Source: Rhynchopus euleeides (Eukaryota > Euglenozoa > Diplonemea > Diplonemida > Diplonemidae). From it: 64,000 nt of DNA. This document shows, in pieces, positions 1 through 10,651 of this stretch (the first letter of the stretch is position 1; each line of letters starts with the position of its first letter). The notes under the pieces were generated by a model, which was not told where the DNA came from, did no database searches, and saw only the letters and a list, made by a program, of their open reading frames with translations. The stretch spans positions 1,364,001 to 1,428,000 of the forward strand of contig OY723261.1 of NCBI GenBank assembly GCA_963210315.1, given 5' to 3'. Both the position numbers and the translations under genes were made by a program.

Positions 1-857
1 GGCACCTAAGTCGACATCCAACCATACAAAGTGGTCCAAAACACCCCAGAAACACCTACAGGGCACTTTGGTGACCCCCAGTGCCCTCTGGGGGCCACTT
101 ATCTGCCATGCTCATTTTCCTGCCTAGGTTTGGTACCTGGCCTAGGTACCAGGCATAGCCACCCACACTGATACAACGTATTGTACGGAATATGGTTGGC
201 TGTTCGGTCAAACCATGTCCCATTTGAGATCCCATGCACATGCGGGGGTATCCCGCGTGACCTGGTGATGATATCCTGCGGATTCTGACCCCCATATCCC
301 GCAGAGATGGCCCTGTCTCCCGGGGGGCATATGGCGGATGGTGGCAGGGATATCCCATTTTCATATATCCCGCTGGGTATCCCACATGTCCTGGTTGCAT
401 GCACTGACAATACTCCCGCAAGCAATCAGATGTTGCAAAGACATGGGCTCAGAGACGCTGTGGACGGCGACACCAATGATCAGAGATGTGCTTCCTGCCT
501 CGAATGGAACCTGGCCTAGGCAACTGGTACAGTTGTGACACCAACAGAAAGAGCCACAGAGAAAGAGAGGGTGCTAGGTTGGTGCTGACTGAGTCTGAAC
601 TAGAAGAGGGCAGAGATGTGTGTCTCGTCAGCGGACTCTCGGACTAAGTGGGATGACGCATGTGAGCGTCGTTTTGCCTAGAACCACCTGATTTGGCCAA
701 AAACGGGTTCCGCCGAACGCCGCCACACCAACGCCCAACACCGCCCAACTCCGCCAAACTCGGGCCAAAATTAGCTCCAAAAGTGGCGGATACTACCTTT
801 TCCGCCCTTGGGGGGCGGGGGGGGGGTATGGTACTGGGGGTTTCTCAAAATTTCGGC
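1..857. other. no gene recognised; degenerate repeat-derived DNA
   Basis: No open frame here has plausible protein character. The stretch holds several TATCCC/GGGATA words that also occur inside the hAT-like element at 36753-37659. The 29-bp string at 733-761 recurs at 3467-3495. Both suggest decayed repeats. Confidence 0.5.
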
Positions 858-1060
858 TACCTACCACCCCCCGTGTATATGTCACCCCCCCCCCCCAGGT
901 GCAAAAATCGGGAGGGGGGTGACATGAACACACCTTTTAGGGGGTGACATATACACGGGGGGTGGTAGGTTAGTGTATGTCACCCCCCGCCAGGGCCGCT
1001 TGGGGGTGACATAAACACACCCCTTTTGGGGGGTGACATATACACGGGGGGTGGTAGGTA
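858..1060. repeat. inverted and tandem GGGGTGACATATACACGGG repeat cluster
   Basis: A block reading CTACCACCCCCCGTGTATAT at about 861 is repeated in reverse complement at about 940-970 and again at 1031-1060, with GGGGTGACAT words between. The outer copies can fold into a hairpin. No coding capacity is seen. Confidence 0.7.
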
Positions 1061-1074
1061 TTTGGGGTCCAAGT

Positions 1075-2039
1075 GCATGGTTATCAACAGATCTTACCCC
1101 CTTTTCTTCCCGAAACCCGTCGAGCATGTCTTCGTCGTCGTAATTTTTTTTCTGTTAAGATCTTAGTGAAAAAAAGCACAAAAATTAAGATCTTAGTATT
1201 TTTTTCGAAGATCTTAGGTAAGATCTTAGTTTTTTTGCAAATATCCTTTCGTATTCTGGGTGCCTTGCCGAGCTCCACCTGTGAGCAGGTGTCGAACTCG
1301 TCGATCACATCTATCAGAGGTGCAGAAAGGTCGTAGGCCTTCACCTTCGCCTGCTTCGGAATGTTGGCGGCAGCCCCCTTCTCAGCGATCCGTGCCGATG
1401 CCGCACGCCTCTCAACTGTGGAGGGAAGGGGCTGCCGTCCCTGCGTCTGTGGCACTGTGTCACTCCCAGGCCCCTGCTGTCGATTGCGGATCCGGAACTT
1501 CGCCACAGCCTCCGCCACCTCCCCCTTTGACCGCTTCAGCTTTCTGCCCTCTTCTTGCACTTCCCCATTCGCAAGCCTCGTGTAGATGCCCAGCTCCACA
1601 GCCTCGTCGACAAGCGCCGGCTTCCGGATGATGATTGTGGCGAGGCATGTTGGGGTGGGGTTTGCGGCAAGCAGCTCATCGGCGACAGCAAGACACACTC
1701 AGGAACAGGCACAGATTGCGATCAGGAGGGATTTGTGGGGGAGAAGGTAAGCTATGAAATGCAGTCACAACACCGTTCAGCCGCAACCGCTCTCAGTCAG
1801 TATATGTTTGCTGACGCCGTGCATTGTGTCGTACGCTGCCGGCAGGAAAAATCGTCCTGGGCCTCGTCAGGGAGTGTATCTCCAGTCAGTCAACAAGGAA
1901 TATGGGGGAAAAACTAAGATCTTAGCTAAGATCTTAGTAAAAAATACCAAGATCTTAGGAAAATTGAAAATTTTACAAAGATCTTTAAAAAAGCCGTTTT
2001 CCAGCCAACATCTTCGTAAAGATCTGTTGAAAACCATGC
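1075..2039. mobile_element. MITE-like element with AAGATCTTAG subterminal repeats
   Basis: The ends are inverted repeats starting GCATGGTTATCAACAG on the left and its near complement on the right (about 22 of 24 bp). They are flanked by AAGT on both sides (1071-1074 and 2040-2043), a possible 4-bp target duplication. Several copies of the palindrome AAGATCTTAG lie just inside each end (about 1160-1240 and 1915-1960). A 204-codon open frame on the minus strand (1084-1698) has no recognisable transposase motif, so the element looks non-autonomous. Confidence 0.6.
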
Positions 2040-2043
2040 AAGT

Positions 2044-4145
2044 GAGTTTAGCAGGGTTTTCACGTGTCACGAATGTGACACGCATGTCGGGAATAGTCGC
2101 GGGTTGTGGAACTTGTCGCTGTGGAAGAGGGAGTATGGTTTTGAGGCCCCCCGCCCCCCAGGTTCCCTGCCCACCTGGATGACTCAAGCGCCTCACACCG
2201 GGCAGGGGGTCTGAGTTCTGCGGAACTGGCTTCAAGGGACGCCCCCTCGTAATGACTGGGTGGATGGAGCCAAGTAATACCAGGTGGTCGGACACCGGAA
2301 CTCTCGGCATTTATTAGTCGCGGGAACTGTGTCCGTGTGGTAGGTGACCCCTTCCGATTCCACTGATTCCACTCTTGAACATGTAGTGTTGAAAGATACT
2401 TGGTGTTCTGATGTTTTACAGGGTACTTGACAAAGGAAAGAGGGTGGTCAGTCTTGTGATCCACCCTGAATCCTTCCTGTGAGCAGCAGATCCACAACAC
2501 CTCGACTTCTTTCAGCGGCTGTATTGATATTGCCTGACACAGCAAACATGATTCAATTGGAGGAACAAGCCTCGTACACCAGCGGCCCAAAAGGTGGATT
2601 CCATGTATGGTTTTAGGATTTCCCTTACTACTGATGGTGTAGAGACTACAAAGCCTGACCTGATGACGCCGCCATGAACCTGGGAGACACGCCGCGTGAG
2701 AAGGGACCTCGGTGCGGGGTGGCGTGAAGATCCTGCCTGAGTGCCCTCGTCGGGACCCGCGGTAAACCGTGGCGTTCCCCCCGAGGCAAGTCCAGGACGA
2801 AGGTTGCAGATAACCGCTGCACCACTTCGTCCGAAAGGAGCTCACAGGATAGGGGAACTGCCCACACCCCACTCACGACAGTGTATCCGAAAGGTGCACT
2901 GCGCGTGTGGTGGCGGTGTCGGGTCCAGACCCACCTCGTTCCCCCATGCCTGTCAGTTGTTGCCCCTGCAGGGGTGGCTGCTGTCTGGCATGGGGGGCGC
3001 CCTCCCTGCCTTGCAAGGGAAAATGTAGAACGGCATGCTGCCCGTTTCTTCATTTTTTCACCTTGCCTGGCAGGGGGGGGCCCACCCTCACGGGGGGAAA
3101 AAGAGGAACGGCATGCTGCCCGTTCACTCTTTTTTCCTCCCGTCGTGGGTGGGCGGCCAACTACCCGGGGTATCCGGCCGGGTACCCGGGCCGGTAACCG
3201 GGACCTCCCGGGTACCCGGAAAGGTGGAGACCGCGTCGTGCACCCACCCACCCACCCCACGGTTCCATACAGTCACCCATGTCCATGCTCATTCTACACA
3301 GTCACCCAGGTCGTCTCGTCATCCTGCACGCTGTGTGGGGGCAGACAGGTCCTTCCATACCAAGTTTGGTCCGGCGTGACGTTTGCAAACCCTCCCGGGT
3401 GACCAGAAGACGACCCCCCCCCAGGGGGGTTCCATAGGGGGTTTCCATTTTAAACGGTCCCCCACCGCCCAACACCGCCCAACTCCGCCAAACTCAGGGC
3501 AAAATCAGGTGGTAGAATAAAGGCTAATTGACGTACAAACAGGCCCACAGGAGATGGGCTGCAAGTTTAGGGGTCAAAAATATCGTTTCTCGGAAGAGAA
3601 CGGGTCTGGTGGACCCTGCCCTCGATCCAGAATGCACCCCCCCACACCCCTCGGCATTGTCAGACACCAAAACCCCTGAAAATAGATGTCCACTGTTCGC
3701 AAAAATCTGAACACCTCTCCCACAGAGATGGCCCAGGTACCAAACCTAGGCAGAAAATTTTGACGTCGCAAAAAAGCCTCTGGAGGTGCCATGAGGGGGT
3801 CTGGTGTGTCGGATAGGGGGTGATATCGGTGTTCTGGGGTGGTTGGTGGGGGTTTTGACGGCCGGTACGTCAAAAGAAGTCGATGTTCAAAAATGTGGTG
3901 TTTCTCACGCTTTTTAAAGGGCATATACCCCTCCGGTTAGGGGGGGGGGTGGGGGGCTTCGCTCTCGGGTGACGAAAAGCGAGTCCCCGCCTCGGAGGGG
4001 TGGAGGTGTCAAAACTGACACAATTTGACACGGAGCAAAAAACAAAATGTACGTCCGGATTTCATAGTTCACTCCTGGAAATATATTACTGCGCAGAACC
4101 CGAAACAGAAGATGTGATGGCAAAGTGATGTATGTGTCACAATAT
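2044..4145. other. no gene recognised; repeat-rich
   Basis: Many short open frames but none protein-like. The stretch at about 2110-2215 resembles 59537-59610 inside the large element at the right end, so part is a transposon relic. The 29-bp string at 3467-3495 matches 733-761. A GGTACCAAACCTAGGCAG word near 3737 is the reverse complement of one near 120, possibly the ends of an old insertion. Confidence 0.45.
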
Positions 4146-4346
4146 AGCTCTCAGTGACTCGGTCAAATTGACTGACTGACTCTGATCGAAAAGTTGTCTG
4201 GGGGCTATTTTACTGACTGACTCCGACTGACTCTGACCCACAGACAACTTCTGGGTCGGAGTCAGTCGGAGTCAGTCAGTAAAATAGCCCCCAGACAACT
4301 TTTCGATTAGAGTCAGTCAGTCAATTTGACCGAGTCACGGAGAGCT
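4146..4346. repeat. 201-bp near-perfect palindrome
   Basis: Two 95-bp arms (4146-4240 and 4252-4346) are reverse complements with only a few mismatches, separated by 11 bp. The arms are built from GACTGACTC-type words. The DNA would form a long cruciform, or the RNA a long hairpin. Confidence 0.9.
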
Positions 4347-5179
4347 ACGGTCACAGGCGTGTCATGTGCGGCACAGCGCCAATAATTCGATCATCCTCTC
4401 GCGCTCCCCACCGGCTTTCCCTTCTTCTTTTGTCTCAAAACCAGGGTGTTCGCTATCTCCCACCTTCCTCAGAGACTGTGGGAGAAAGGGGTAAAATTGC
4501 CGCCTCAAATGTTTTTTCGCGCGCGCTTCGCGCGCGCGAAATCATGCAACATCGGCCCCTCAGACAAATTGCCTCAAGGGTCCAGACCAGGGTACTATAT
4601 ATGTTTGGCGCAAGGGGACCATTTCGCGGTTCGCGGCTGCAAAATGGAGGCTTTGCGGCAATCAGTGAGTACTTCGGGAGTTGGTGACGAACCCAAAACA
4701 GGATCACGGACCGTCGACGATTCCGGTTCTCGAGAAGGAAGGGCACGGTCATATGCGCTCGTTAGTTCCTGTTGGACAGACTTCACAGGTCACAGGGGGT
4801 CTGGGGGGGCGGAGCCCCCCAGCCGCCGGAGGCCACGGTAGTGAACATTTGTCAGCCTCGTCCCCGAGTCCGCTTCATAGTCGAACACCACATACAGACA
4901 ACGTGCACCTTGAGACAGCATGATCAAGAGGTACATCGGCCTGGCGCATGTGGCAGGCCACTATGCTCTTGGCTTCGGCCTCCTCTGGCCTTGACCATGC
5001 TGATGCCGGCAATAGCTCCGACGGTCCCCAGCAGGTTCAGATCTCGCTTCTTTGGGTTATTTCCGTTCCGTGCGAAGCGTGGTGGTATCAATTTGTACGA
5101 GAGGGTGCTGCCCTTCTCCTTCAGAACCCCTTCCCACCTGAGGCAAAAACTTCCGAGAAACTTTTTTTTAAACCCTGTT
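4347..5179. other. no gene recognised; shares modules with the hAT-like elements
   Basis: Contains a (CG)n hairpin TTTTTTCGCGCGCGC at about 4511, like one inside the hAT-like element near 17870. It also contains a GC-rich block at about 4795-4850 centred on GGGGGCGGAGCCCCC that recurs at about 18047-18104 and, inverted, at about 17392-17448. Probably a decayed element of the same group. No gene seen. Confidence 0.5.
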
Positions 5180-6176
5180 GGTGCCCCTGATTTACCCCTT
5201 TTTCACTACGCACAAACTACGCAATCTGGGGGGGGGGTCTCGCTTTTTGGTCCCCCCCCAGTTTTTTTTGGTCCCCCTTTCTGTGTGGCTACTGAGACAG
5301 GACTGGAGGCACTGCGCTGACCGAGCAAAAAATTATTGCCAGAACTCACTATACACCGTACGAAAGAACGCACGACATGTGGGGCGGGACTCCAGAAACA
5401 CCTGGGCAAGGTTGCCCCATGCCCAGAAACACCTGAGAAGGAAGTGAGTTCCAGGAGCCGCGTAGAACACCCTCGAGATTGTGAATGATGATACGATCAC
5501 AGCCTTCAGGGCGATGCGAGGTGCCACCCTGAAGGTGGCCCTTGACATCAAGGAGAGCGTCGGCCGAGGGGTCGACGAAAAGCTGAAGAAGGCGCTACTG
5601 GCACTGGATCCCGCGGGGTATACGGAGGTCACCGCCACACAGGCAACCTCCGCTGACAACGTCCAGGAGACGTTATCCGAGGGGATCACAACGGCACTAG
5701 AGATCTGTGTCACGGGATCCAGGCGCCCACTCTCCCTCGACGGTCTGGGGATTGTTGTTGGGTATGGTGTCGTTTCCTGCAGCTGCAAAAAAGCGTAGCA
5801 ACTGTGCTTCCTTCTTCCTTAATGATGCGTTGACGCTTCCACCCGGAGGAGCTGAAGCAGGCACCGCTTAATGATGCGTTGATGCTTCCACCCGACGAGC
5901 TGAAGCAGGCACCGCGCCAAAGGGCACCCCCAAAGAGACCTGCAAAGACTGCGTCGAAACCCGCACCGAAGGCTGCCAGCGCTGCAGCACCTGAAGAACC
6001 TGCAGCACCTGCAGCACCTGAAGCGCCTGCACCCTCACTGACCCCGGAACAGCAAGAACTCCTTGAGTTTGGGGTCCCGGCATAGAGACAGAGAATGGCT
6101 GAGTAAATCAAAAAATGAGACCCCCCCCCCTTTTCACTACGCACAAACTACGCAATATGGGGTCGTCAGGGGCACC
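5180..6176. mobile_element. element with GGTGCCCCTGA terminal inverted repeats
   Basis: The left end GGTGCCCCTGA (5180-5190) is matched by TCAGGGGCACC at the right (6166-6176). A CACTACGCACAAACTACGC repeat lies near each end in direct orientation. Inside, 5481-5798 is an open frame of 105 codons with protein-like composition but no known domain, and a 49-bp tandem duplication lies at about 5820-5917. No clear target-site duplication. The same termini bound 27779-29467. Confidence 0.5.
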
Positions 6177-8211
6177 AAGGGCCTGTGCCTGGAATTTTGT
6201 CCAAAAAATATCACGTTTTCGCACAAGGCAAAAAGTGGTCAAAAAACCCGAAAATCGGGTTTGTAGGGTATAGGTCCCCTGTCTGAAAATGCAAAATATG
6301 GCCCCGCAGGTGCCCCCAGAATGATTTAAAACTGGAAAATCGACATTTTCCACCTACGGGAAATCCCCCAAAATAGGGGGTCCCCAGCCACGATCCCCAA
6401 AAAAATGTCCCGCGCGCCTCTAAGGCACTCTGTATTTTTATTATGTCATCCAGATGTCACATCTGGGTCCAGGAACACCGGTTTTTGGCCTCAGGAAGTC
6501 GAAAAATATGTGTGGGAATTTTTATTCCTGGCCAGGTCCCCTAAAAGGCCGATTTCCCCTGTGTACACATGGGGGATTTCATGCAACGCCCGCTCGTGTG
6601 CTGAGTGTGCTATCCGCGACGTGGACGCGGTCGCCCTCTTCCTCCCAGAAGCCACTGATCTTCCTCATTCAACTTCACCCCCGGATGTACGCGGCACGTG
6701 CTTGGGTTGTCCTGTCGCAGTGCAGCAGAAGTCCCCTGTGCACTGCTGCCTAAGCCATTTCGGCTGCACGGAATATGCCACGCAGAGTAACCTGGTATCG
6801 CGTGACCAGCTCGTGAGGCTTGGTGCCCCGAATCGGATCGATAGGCTGCGAGGTGCATTGCCTCGGTCAGTTGATGTCCTTGTGTGTGCATTTTTGTGGA
6901 CAACAGTCTCTTGGGTATCTGCAGCGCAGGTGCCTGCACTGGACCAGGACTCCTGATTTACCTCTGGCACTTGTGATCGGAACGGATGCGGCGACATGCC
7001 ACAGTGCCCATGGATAGCCATGCCGGCACGAAAGTACGTTCACGACGGTTGATTACCATTGCTGCACTCTGTCAGAACCCGAAGGGTCTCAGCACACCTG
7101 AACGCCAGGCCCCCCAGCAGGGGGTGAAACCAAAGGGTCCCCCCTGGGGTTTTTTGACCCAAAATTTTCGAATTCGACATGTCCCCGGGATTTCCACTAT
7201 GTCGCAGATTTCGACCATTGGGTCAAGAAAACCTAAAAATCTAGGGGGGAGGTGCTGAAGGATTGCACTGAAAATTTTATCTAACTCGGTCAAAATTCCA
7301 GGCACAGGGTTTTATTTAATTTCTCCCCCTTGGGAGAAATGCCGGGGAGAGAGGTGGGAGAAGGGTTTTCCCAGGATCTTTTTTTTAACGAAATAGGCCC
7401 CTATTTCTCCCCGAGCGAACGCCCTGCTCAAAACGCACCCGTCTTTACACCCCCGCCGACTCAGAAAAAAACTGCATGTGTCCCATCCTGCCGTATGGAC
7501 GTTGCGGCGGCAACTCGCCTTCCGGTTCAAAGCACGGAGGGACACAGCGCAAACACCTGCCTGGCGCCTTTTGTCCCCTGCCTCCCCAGATGCTTGACCC
7601 ATGCCCTTTGCCTCAGGAGGGGAAGAACCCGTCCCGGTCCAATCTGTTCCGTTGAGTCTTGTTGCAGGATGTCTTCTTTTGCCTTACGTTTTCAGATTCA
7701 GATTCTCACAAAGTGATTGGAGGTGGTGGGGCGGCTGGGGGGGGTGGGGGGGGGGGTGTCCTGCTTCGGCACCGACAGGCACTCTTGTTGTTCAGCTGCT
7801 CTCTGCAGAAGAGCCGCGAGTGCATCCCGGGAAGCGGTTATACCCAGGGCACGGCATGAATAGTCGCCAGGGGCTGGGTTACTGGCATTCATGTAATCCG
7901 GCCATGCCTGGGCTCGGGGGTGGGGGTGCACAGCGGTCCTGAGGGGGTGACCGAGATGCCAGGTGGTGGAGGGCATTCGCCAGACTGCAGAGGGAGGCCC
8001 CGACGGGCAGGGCGCGTGAATGCCGCACAGAAGAGGAGTCAGCACGCCTGCAAGAGCGGGCGAGGCGCTTCGCCTCACCCCAGCCCCGACCCCCACCCTT
8101 GGGATCTCGCCGAGCATGTCACGGGGCACTGGTCGTCACGTGCCACGCCACACACAGCCACCTTCACTTGCCACCTGTCAGGGGGAAGGAACGGACAGAG
8201 CCGGATAGGGC
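6177..8211. other. no gene recognised
   Basis: About 2 kb with short, uninformative open frames on both strands and a G-run near 7720-7760. No motif, RNA gene or element boundary identified. Confidence 0.4.
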
Positions 8212-8276
8212 CAGCACTGCTCGGTTCCTGAGTTCGAGTTGTGCTGTACTTACCTAAGGCTATCCTCTTTGCGAGA
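8212..8276. repeat. module C copy 1 (U1-like ACTTACCT word)
   Basis: A 65-bp module found six times. It contains a GCAC...GTGC stem followed by GTACTTACCT. ACTTACCT (8248-8255) matches the conserved 5' end of U1 snRNA on the + strand, or AG|GTAAGT, a splice donor, on the minus strand. A bulged hairpin follows. In this copy the first stem is extended to CAGCAC/GTGCTG. No Sm site was recognised, so identity is open. Confidence 0.35.
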
Positions 8277-8410
8277 TGGTCTGATGTGCTGCAAGTGAGC
8301 AGCGATACAGCGAGTTCCACAGTTCCCCGCAGTGCTTGCTGTAGCGCTGGCGGGAGTTCTTCCTCGGCGAGATATACATTCTGTGAAGGCGTTGAGCCTC
8401 GCACTCGCGG

Positions 8411-8457
8411 ATGATGACAACTTTAACTTTACCTGGCGAATGAGCCTCTGGCGCTGA
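8411..8457 (+). ncRNA. candidate C/D-box snoRNA, type 1, copy 1
   Basis: C box ATGATGA (8411-8417) and D box CTGA (8454-8457), spaced like a short C/D snoRNA. ACAACTTTAA, overlapping the end of the C box, is complementary to TTAAAGTTGT of the conserved SSU rRNA, a 10-nt match recalled from general knowledge. No terminal stem is seen. It lies within a longer block (about 8377-8711) copied at three other sites. Confidence 0.45.
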
Positions 8458-8721
8458 TTACATTCTTCCATTCGCAAACCAAGATCTGTGCTGACACGTG
8501 CATATGTGTGTGTGTCACAAGACAGCCACGTCTCGAGTCTTGTGTTGTGTTGTGTTGTGCGACTTGATATGCAAAGCTCCTGCCGTGGGTGAGTCACAGG
8601 GTTGCAGCACCGACCCGCATCCATGTCCCTGGCAGGCTCAATGGCAGGAGCGAGACAGTTGTTGAGGTTCTGTGTGATGTTGTGTTGTGTCGTGTCGTGT
8701 TGTTCTGCATTCGTGGTGTGG

Positions 8722-8769
8722 ATGATGACAACCTTTTCAAGTTCTTGCTTGAGTGCTTCGGCTCGCTGA
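8722..8769 (+). ncRNA. candidate C/D-box snoRNA, type 2, copy 1
   Basis: C box ATGATGA (8722-8728) in the same GGATGATGACAAC context as type 1, and D box CTGA (8766-8769). Repeated almost unchanged at three other sites. No rRNA target was recognised by eye. Confidence 0.4.
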
Positions 8770-8881
8770 GGGCAGACATCTCGGACAATGGAGTTACCTC
8801 TGACACACACAAACCCACACCACACCCACTTCCGCCTTGTGCGGAACACACACACCAAGAGTCGAGTGTCTGTTTCATCGC

Positions 8882-8953
8882 AAGAGTTTTGCACACCACC
8901 TTCGATCACACCCTTGCGAAGGCTATGCAGGTGACTTGTCCTCTCTGAGATAC
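8882..8953 (+). ncRNA. candidate H/ACA-like (AGA-box) RNA, module A copy 1
   Basis: This 72-bp unit begins AAGAGTTTTGCACACCACC and ends CTGAGATAC (GATAG in most copies). CCTTCG pairs with CGAAGG as an apical stem, and AGAG near the 5' end can pair with CTCT near the 3' end, leaving internal loops that could be a pseudouridylation pocket. AGA three nt from the 3' end matches the AGA box of single-hairpin H/ACA RNAs in kinetoplastids and Euglena. Fifteen copies occur, all on the + strand. Identity is inference. Confidence 0.45.
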
Positions 8954-9050
8954 CGCACGTTGTGGCACACACAGCACGATCACAATCACAGTCATACCCC
9001 TCACCACTCGATCTAAGCGCTAGTAAAAAATCACAAACACCACACCAAAC

Positions 9051-9228
9051 AACGACCGTCGATTGGGTTGGGAGGCATCTGTCCCTGTGATGCACAGCTC
9101 CCCGCTGGACGTGCTCGGAAAGCAAAGCTGCAGGGCACGCCCTGCTGCGTTACGCATATCCATGGCCGCTCTGCGAGTGCCCGCAAGGGACGTGGGCAGC
9201 AGCGTCGAACCATGCGTCACACAGTCTC
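9051..9228. repeat. module B copy 1 (178-bp conserved block)
   Basis: One of seven copies, each 178 bp and almost identical, starting AACGACCGTC and ending CACAGTCTC. It contains a perfect GCAGGGC/GCCCTGC hairpin. The minus strand holds GGTTCGACGC, resembling a pol III B box. Function unknown. It usually follows a module A copy by about 65-100 bp. Confidence 0.6.
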
Positions 9229-9430
9229 GCGATACCAGCGAATGGCAGTGTTCTGCCACGGCACAATACAATACAATAGAACAAGAACCAGCACGTGGTG
9301 CAATTCTGCTGGGCACAGCTGTCGGTGCCGTGCTGCAGCGGGAAACACCTCGGAGAATATGAGGGTGTGTCGGGACGGAGGTGTGTGGGTCAAGGCGGTC
9401 ATAGCTAGTGGGGACACGTACGACCATCAG
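9229..9430. repeat. about 200-bp block shared with 47916-48119
   Basis: Runs from GCGATACCAGCGAATGGC to ACCATCAGTC and is nearly identical to the sequence at 47916-48119. The tail GGCGGTCATAGC plus the following CCACCCGTTCCGATC superficially recalls 5S rRNA but does not align further. Confidence 0.75.
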
Positions 9431-9600
9431 TCGTGTCCACCACCCGTTCCGATCTGCCGAGATATGTGGCGTCAAGGAGTTGTGATGAACCAGTGGTATT
9501 GGGCCCACACAAGTTGAACCTTCTGTCTGAGAGTCACGCACACCACCCAATCTTCATCAGGACTTGCCACACACACAAAAGACACGTCGAAACAAGAAGA

Positions 9601-10651
9601 ATGGCGCCCGTGCAGGCATTTGCAGCGTACGACGGGAAGAAGGTGGTGGAGGCGTACGAGTACGAGCCGCGTGTGCTGAACGAGCACGACGTGGAGATCG
9701 AGGTGACGCACTGCGGTGTGTGTGCGTCTGACGTGCACCTGGTGGACCAGGACTGGCCCATCCCGCAGGAGCGGCCGCTCGTGCCTGGGCACGAGGTGGT
9801 GGGGCGCAGGTGGCGGCGGGGCTGGCGGTCGGGCAGCGCGTCGGAGCCGGCTGGCAGTCCGGCAGCTGCGGGGACTGCAAGCAGTGCAACGGGGCCAGCG
9901 AGCAGTACTGCGGGAGGCTGGAGCACCTGATGATGGGGCGGCACAGGGCGTCGAAGACACGCAACTACGGCGGGTTTGCCGACCGCGTGGTGGTGGACTC
10001 GCGGTTTGTGTACGCCATCCCGGAGTCGCTGGGGTCGGCGGAGGCGGCGCCGCTGCTGTGTGCGGGGCTGACGGTGTTCTCGCCGCTGAAGCGCTACGCC
10101 GGGACGTCGGGCGGGCAGCGCGTCGGGGTGGTGGGGATAGGGGGCTGGGGCACCTGGGGGTGCAGCTGGCCAAGGCGCTGGGGCACACCGTGACGGCCAT
10201 CTCGCACTCCCCCAGCAAGGAGGACTTCGCGCGCAAGCTCGGAGCTGACATCTTCCTCAACAGCGGGGACGTGGAGGCAATGCGTGCGGCGGCAGGCAGC
10301 CTCGACCTGCTGCTGGTCACCATCAGTGCCGCAATCGACTGGGACCTGTACCTGGGGCTGCTGGACGCACGTGGGACGGCGGCACTCGTCGGGCAGCAGG
10401 AGAAGAAGATGGAGATCACGGCCATGGGCATGGTCAGTCGCGGCGTGCAGGTTGCGGGGTCGCTGCTGTCCTCGCCTGACGAGGCGCGTGAGATGCTTGC
10501 TCTGTGCGGGGAGCACGGCATCGGGGCCATGGTGACAGAGCTCCCCATGTCGCAGGCCAACGATGCACTGGACCGTGTGCGTGAGGGGAAGCCTCGGTTC
10601 CGTGACGTGCTTGTGACTGAGGCTGGTGCTGCTGCTGTTCGTGAGCAGTGA
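9601..10651 (+). CDS. zinc-dependent alcohol dehydrogenase, cinnamyl/YahK-type, frameshifted
   Basis: A medium-chain dehydrogenase of the CAD family, which reduces aldehydes to alcohols with NADPH. The ATG follows the leader after CTTCATCAG. Visible are HCGVCASDVH (catalytic zinc cysteine), PGHEVVG, the structural zinc region GDCKQC...QYC, the NAD(P)-binding GxGGLGH region with VQLAKALG, and a C-terminal region typical of the family. The reading frame shifts twice, near 9810 and near 10143 in a run of Gs, each equivalent to one missing base; between and after these points the protein is well conserved. Either the assembly has indel errors in GC-rich homopolymers or this is a recent pseudogene. 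Conservation of all three segments favours sequence error. Confidence 0.8.

Noticed and set aside
1084..1698. 204-codon minus frame inside the AAGATCTTAG element as transposase
   Set aside because: No DDE or zinc-finger motif and the 3' part is translated AT-rich repeat.
9396..9517. 5S rRNA-like start (GGCGGTCATAGC, CCACCCGTTCCGATC)
   Set aside because: The rest does not follow 5S consensus, the spacing is wrong and the second copy is truncated; too weak to annotate.
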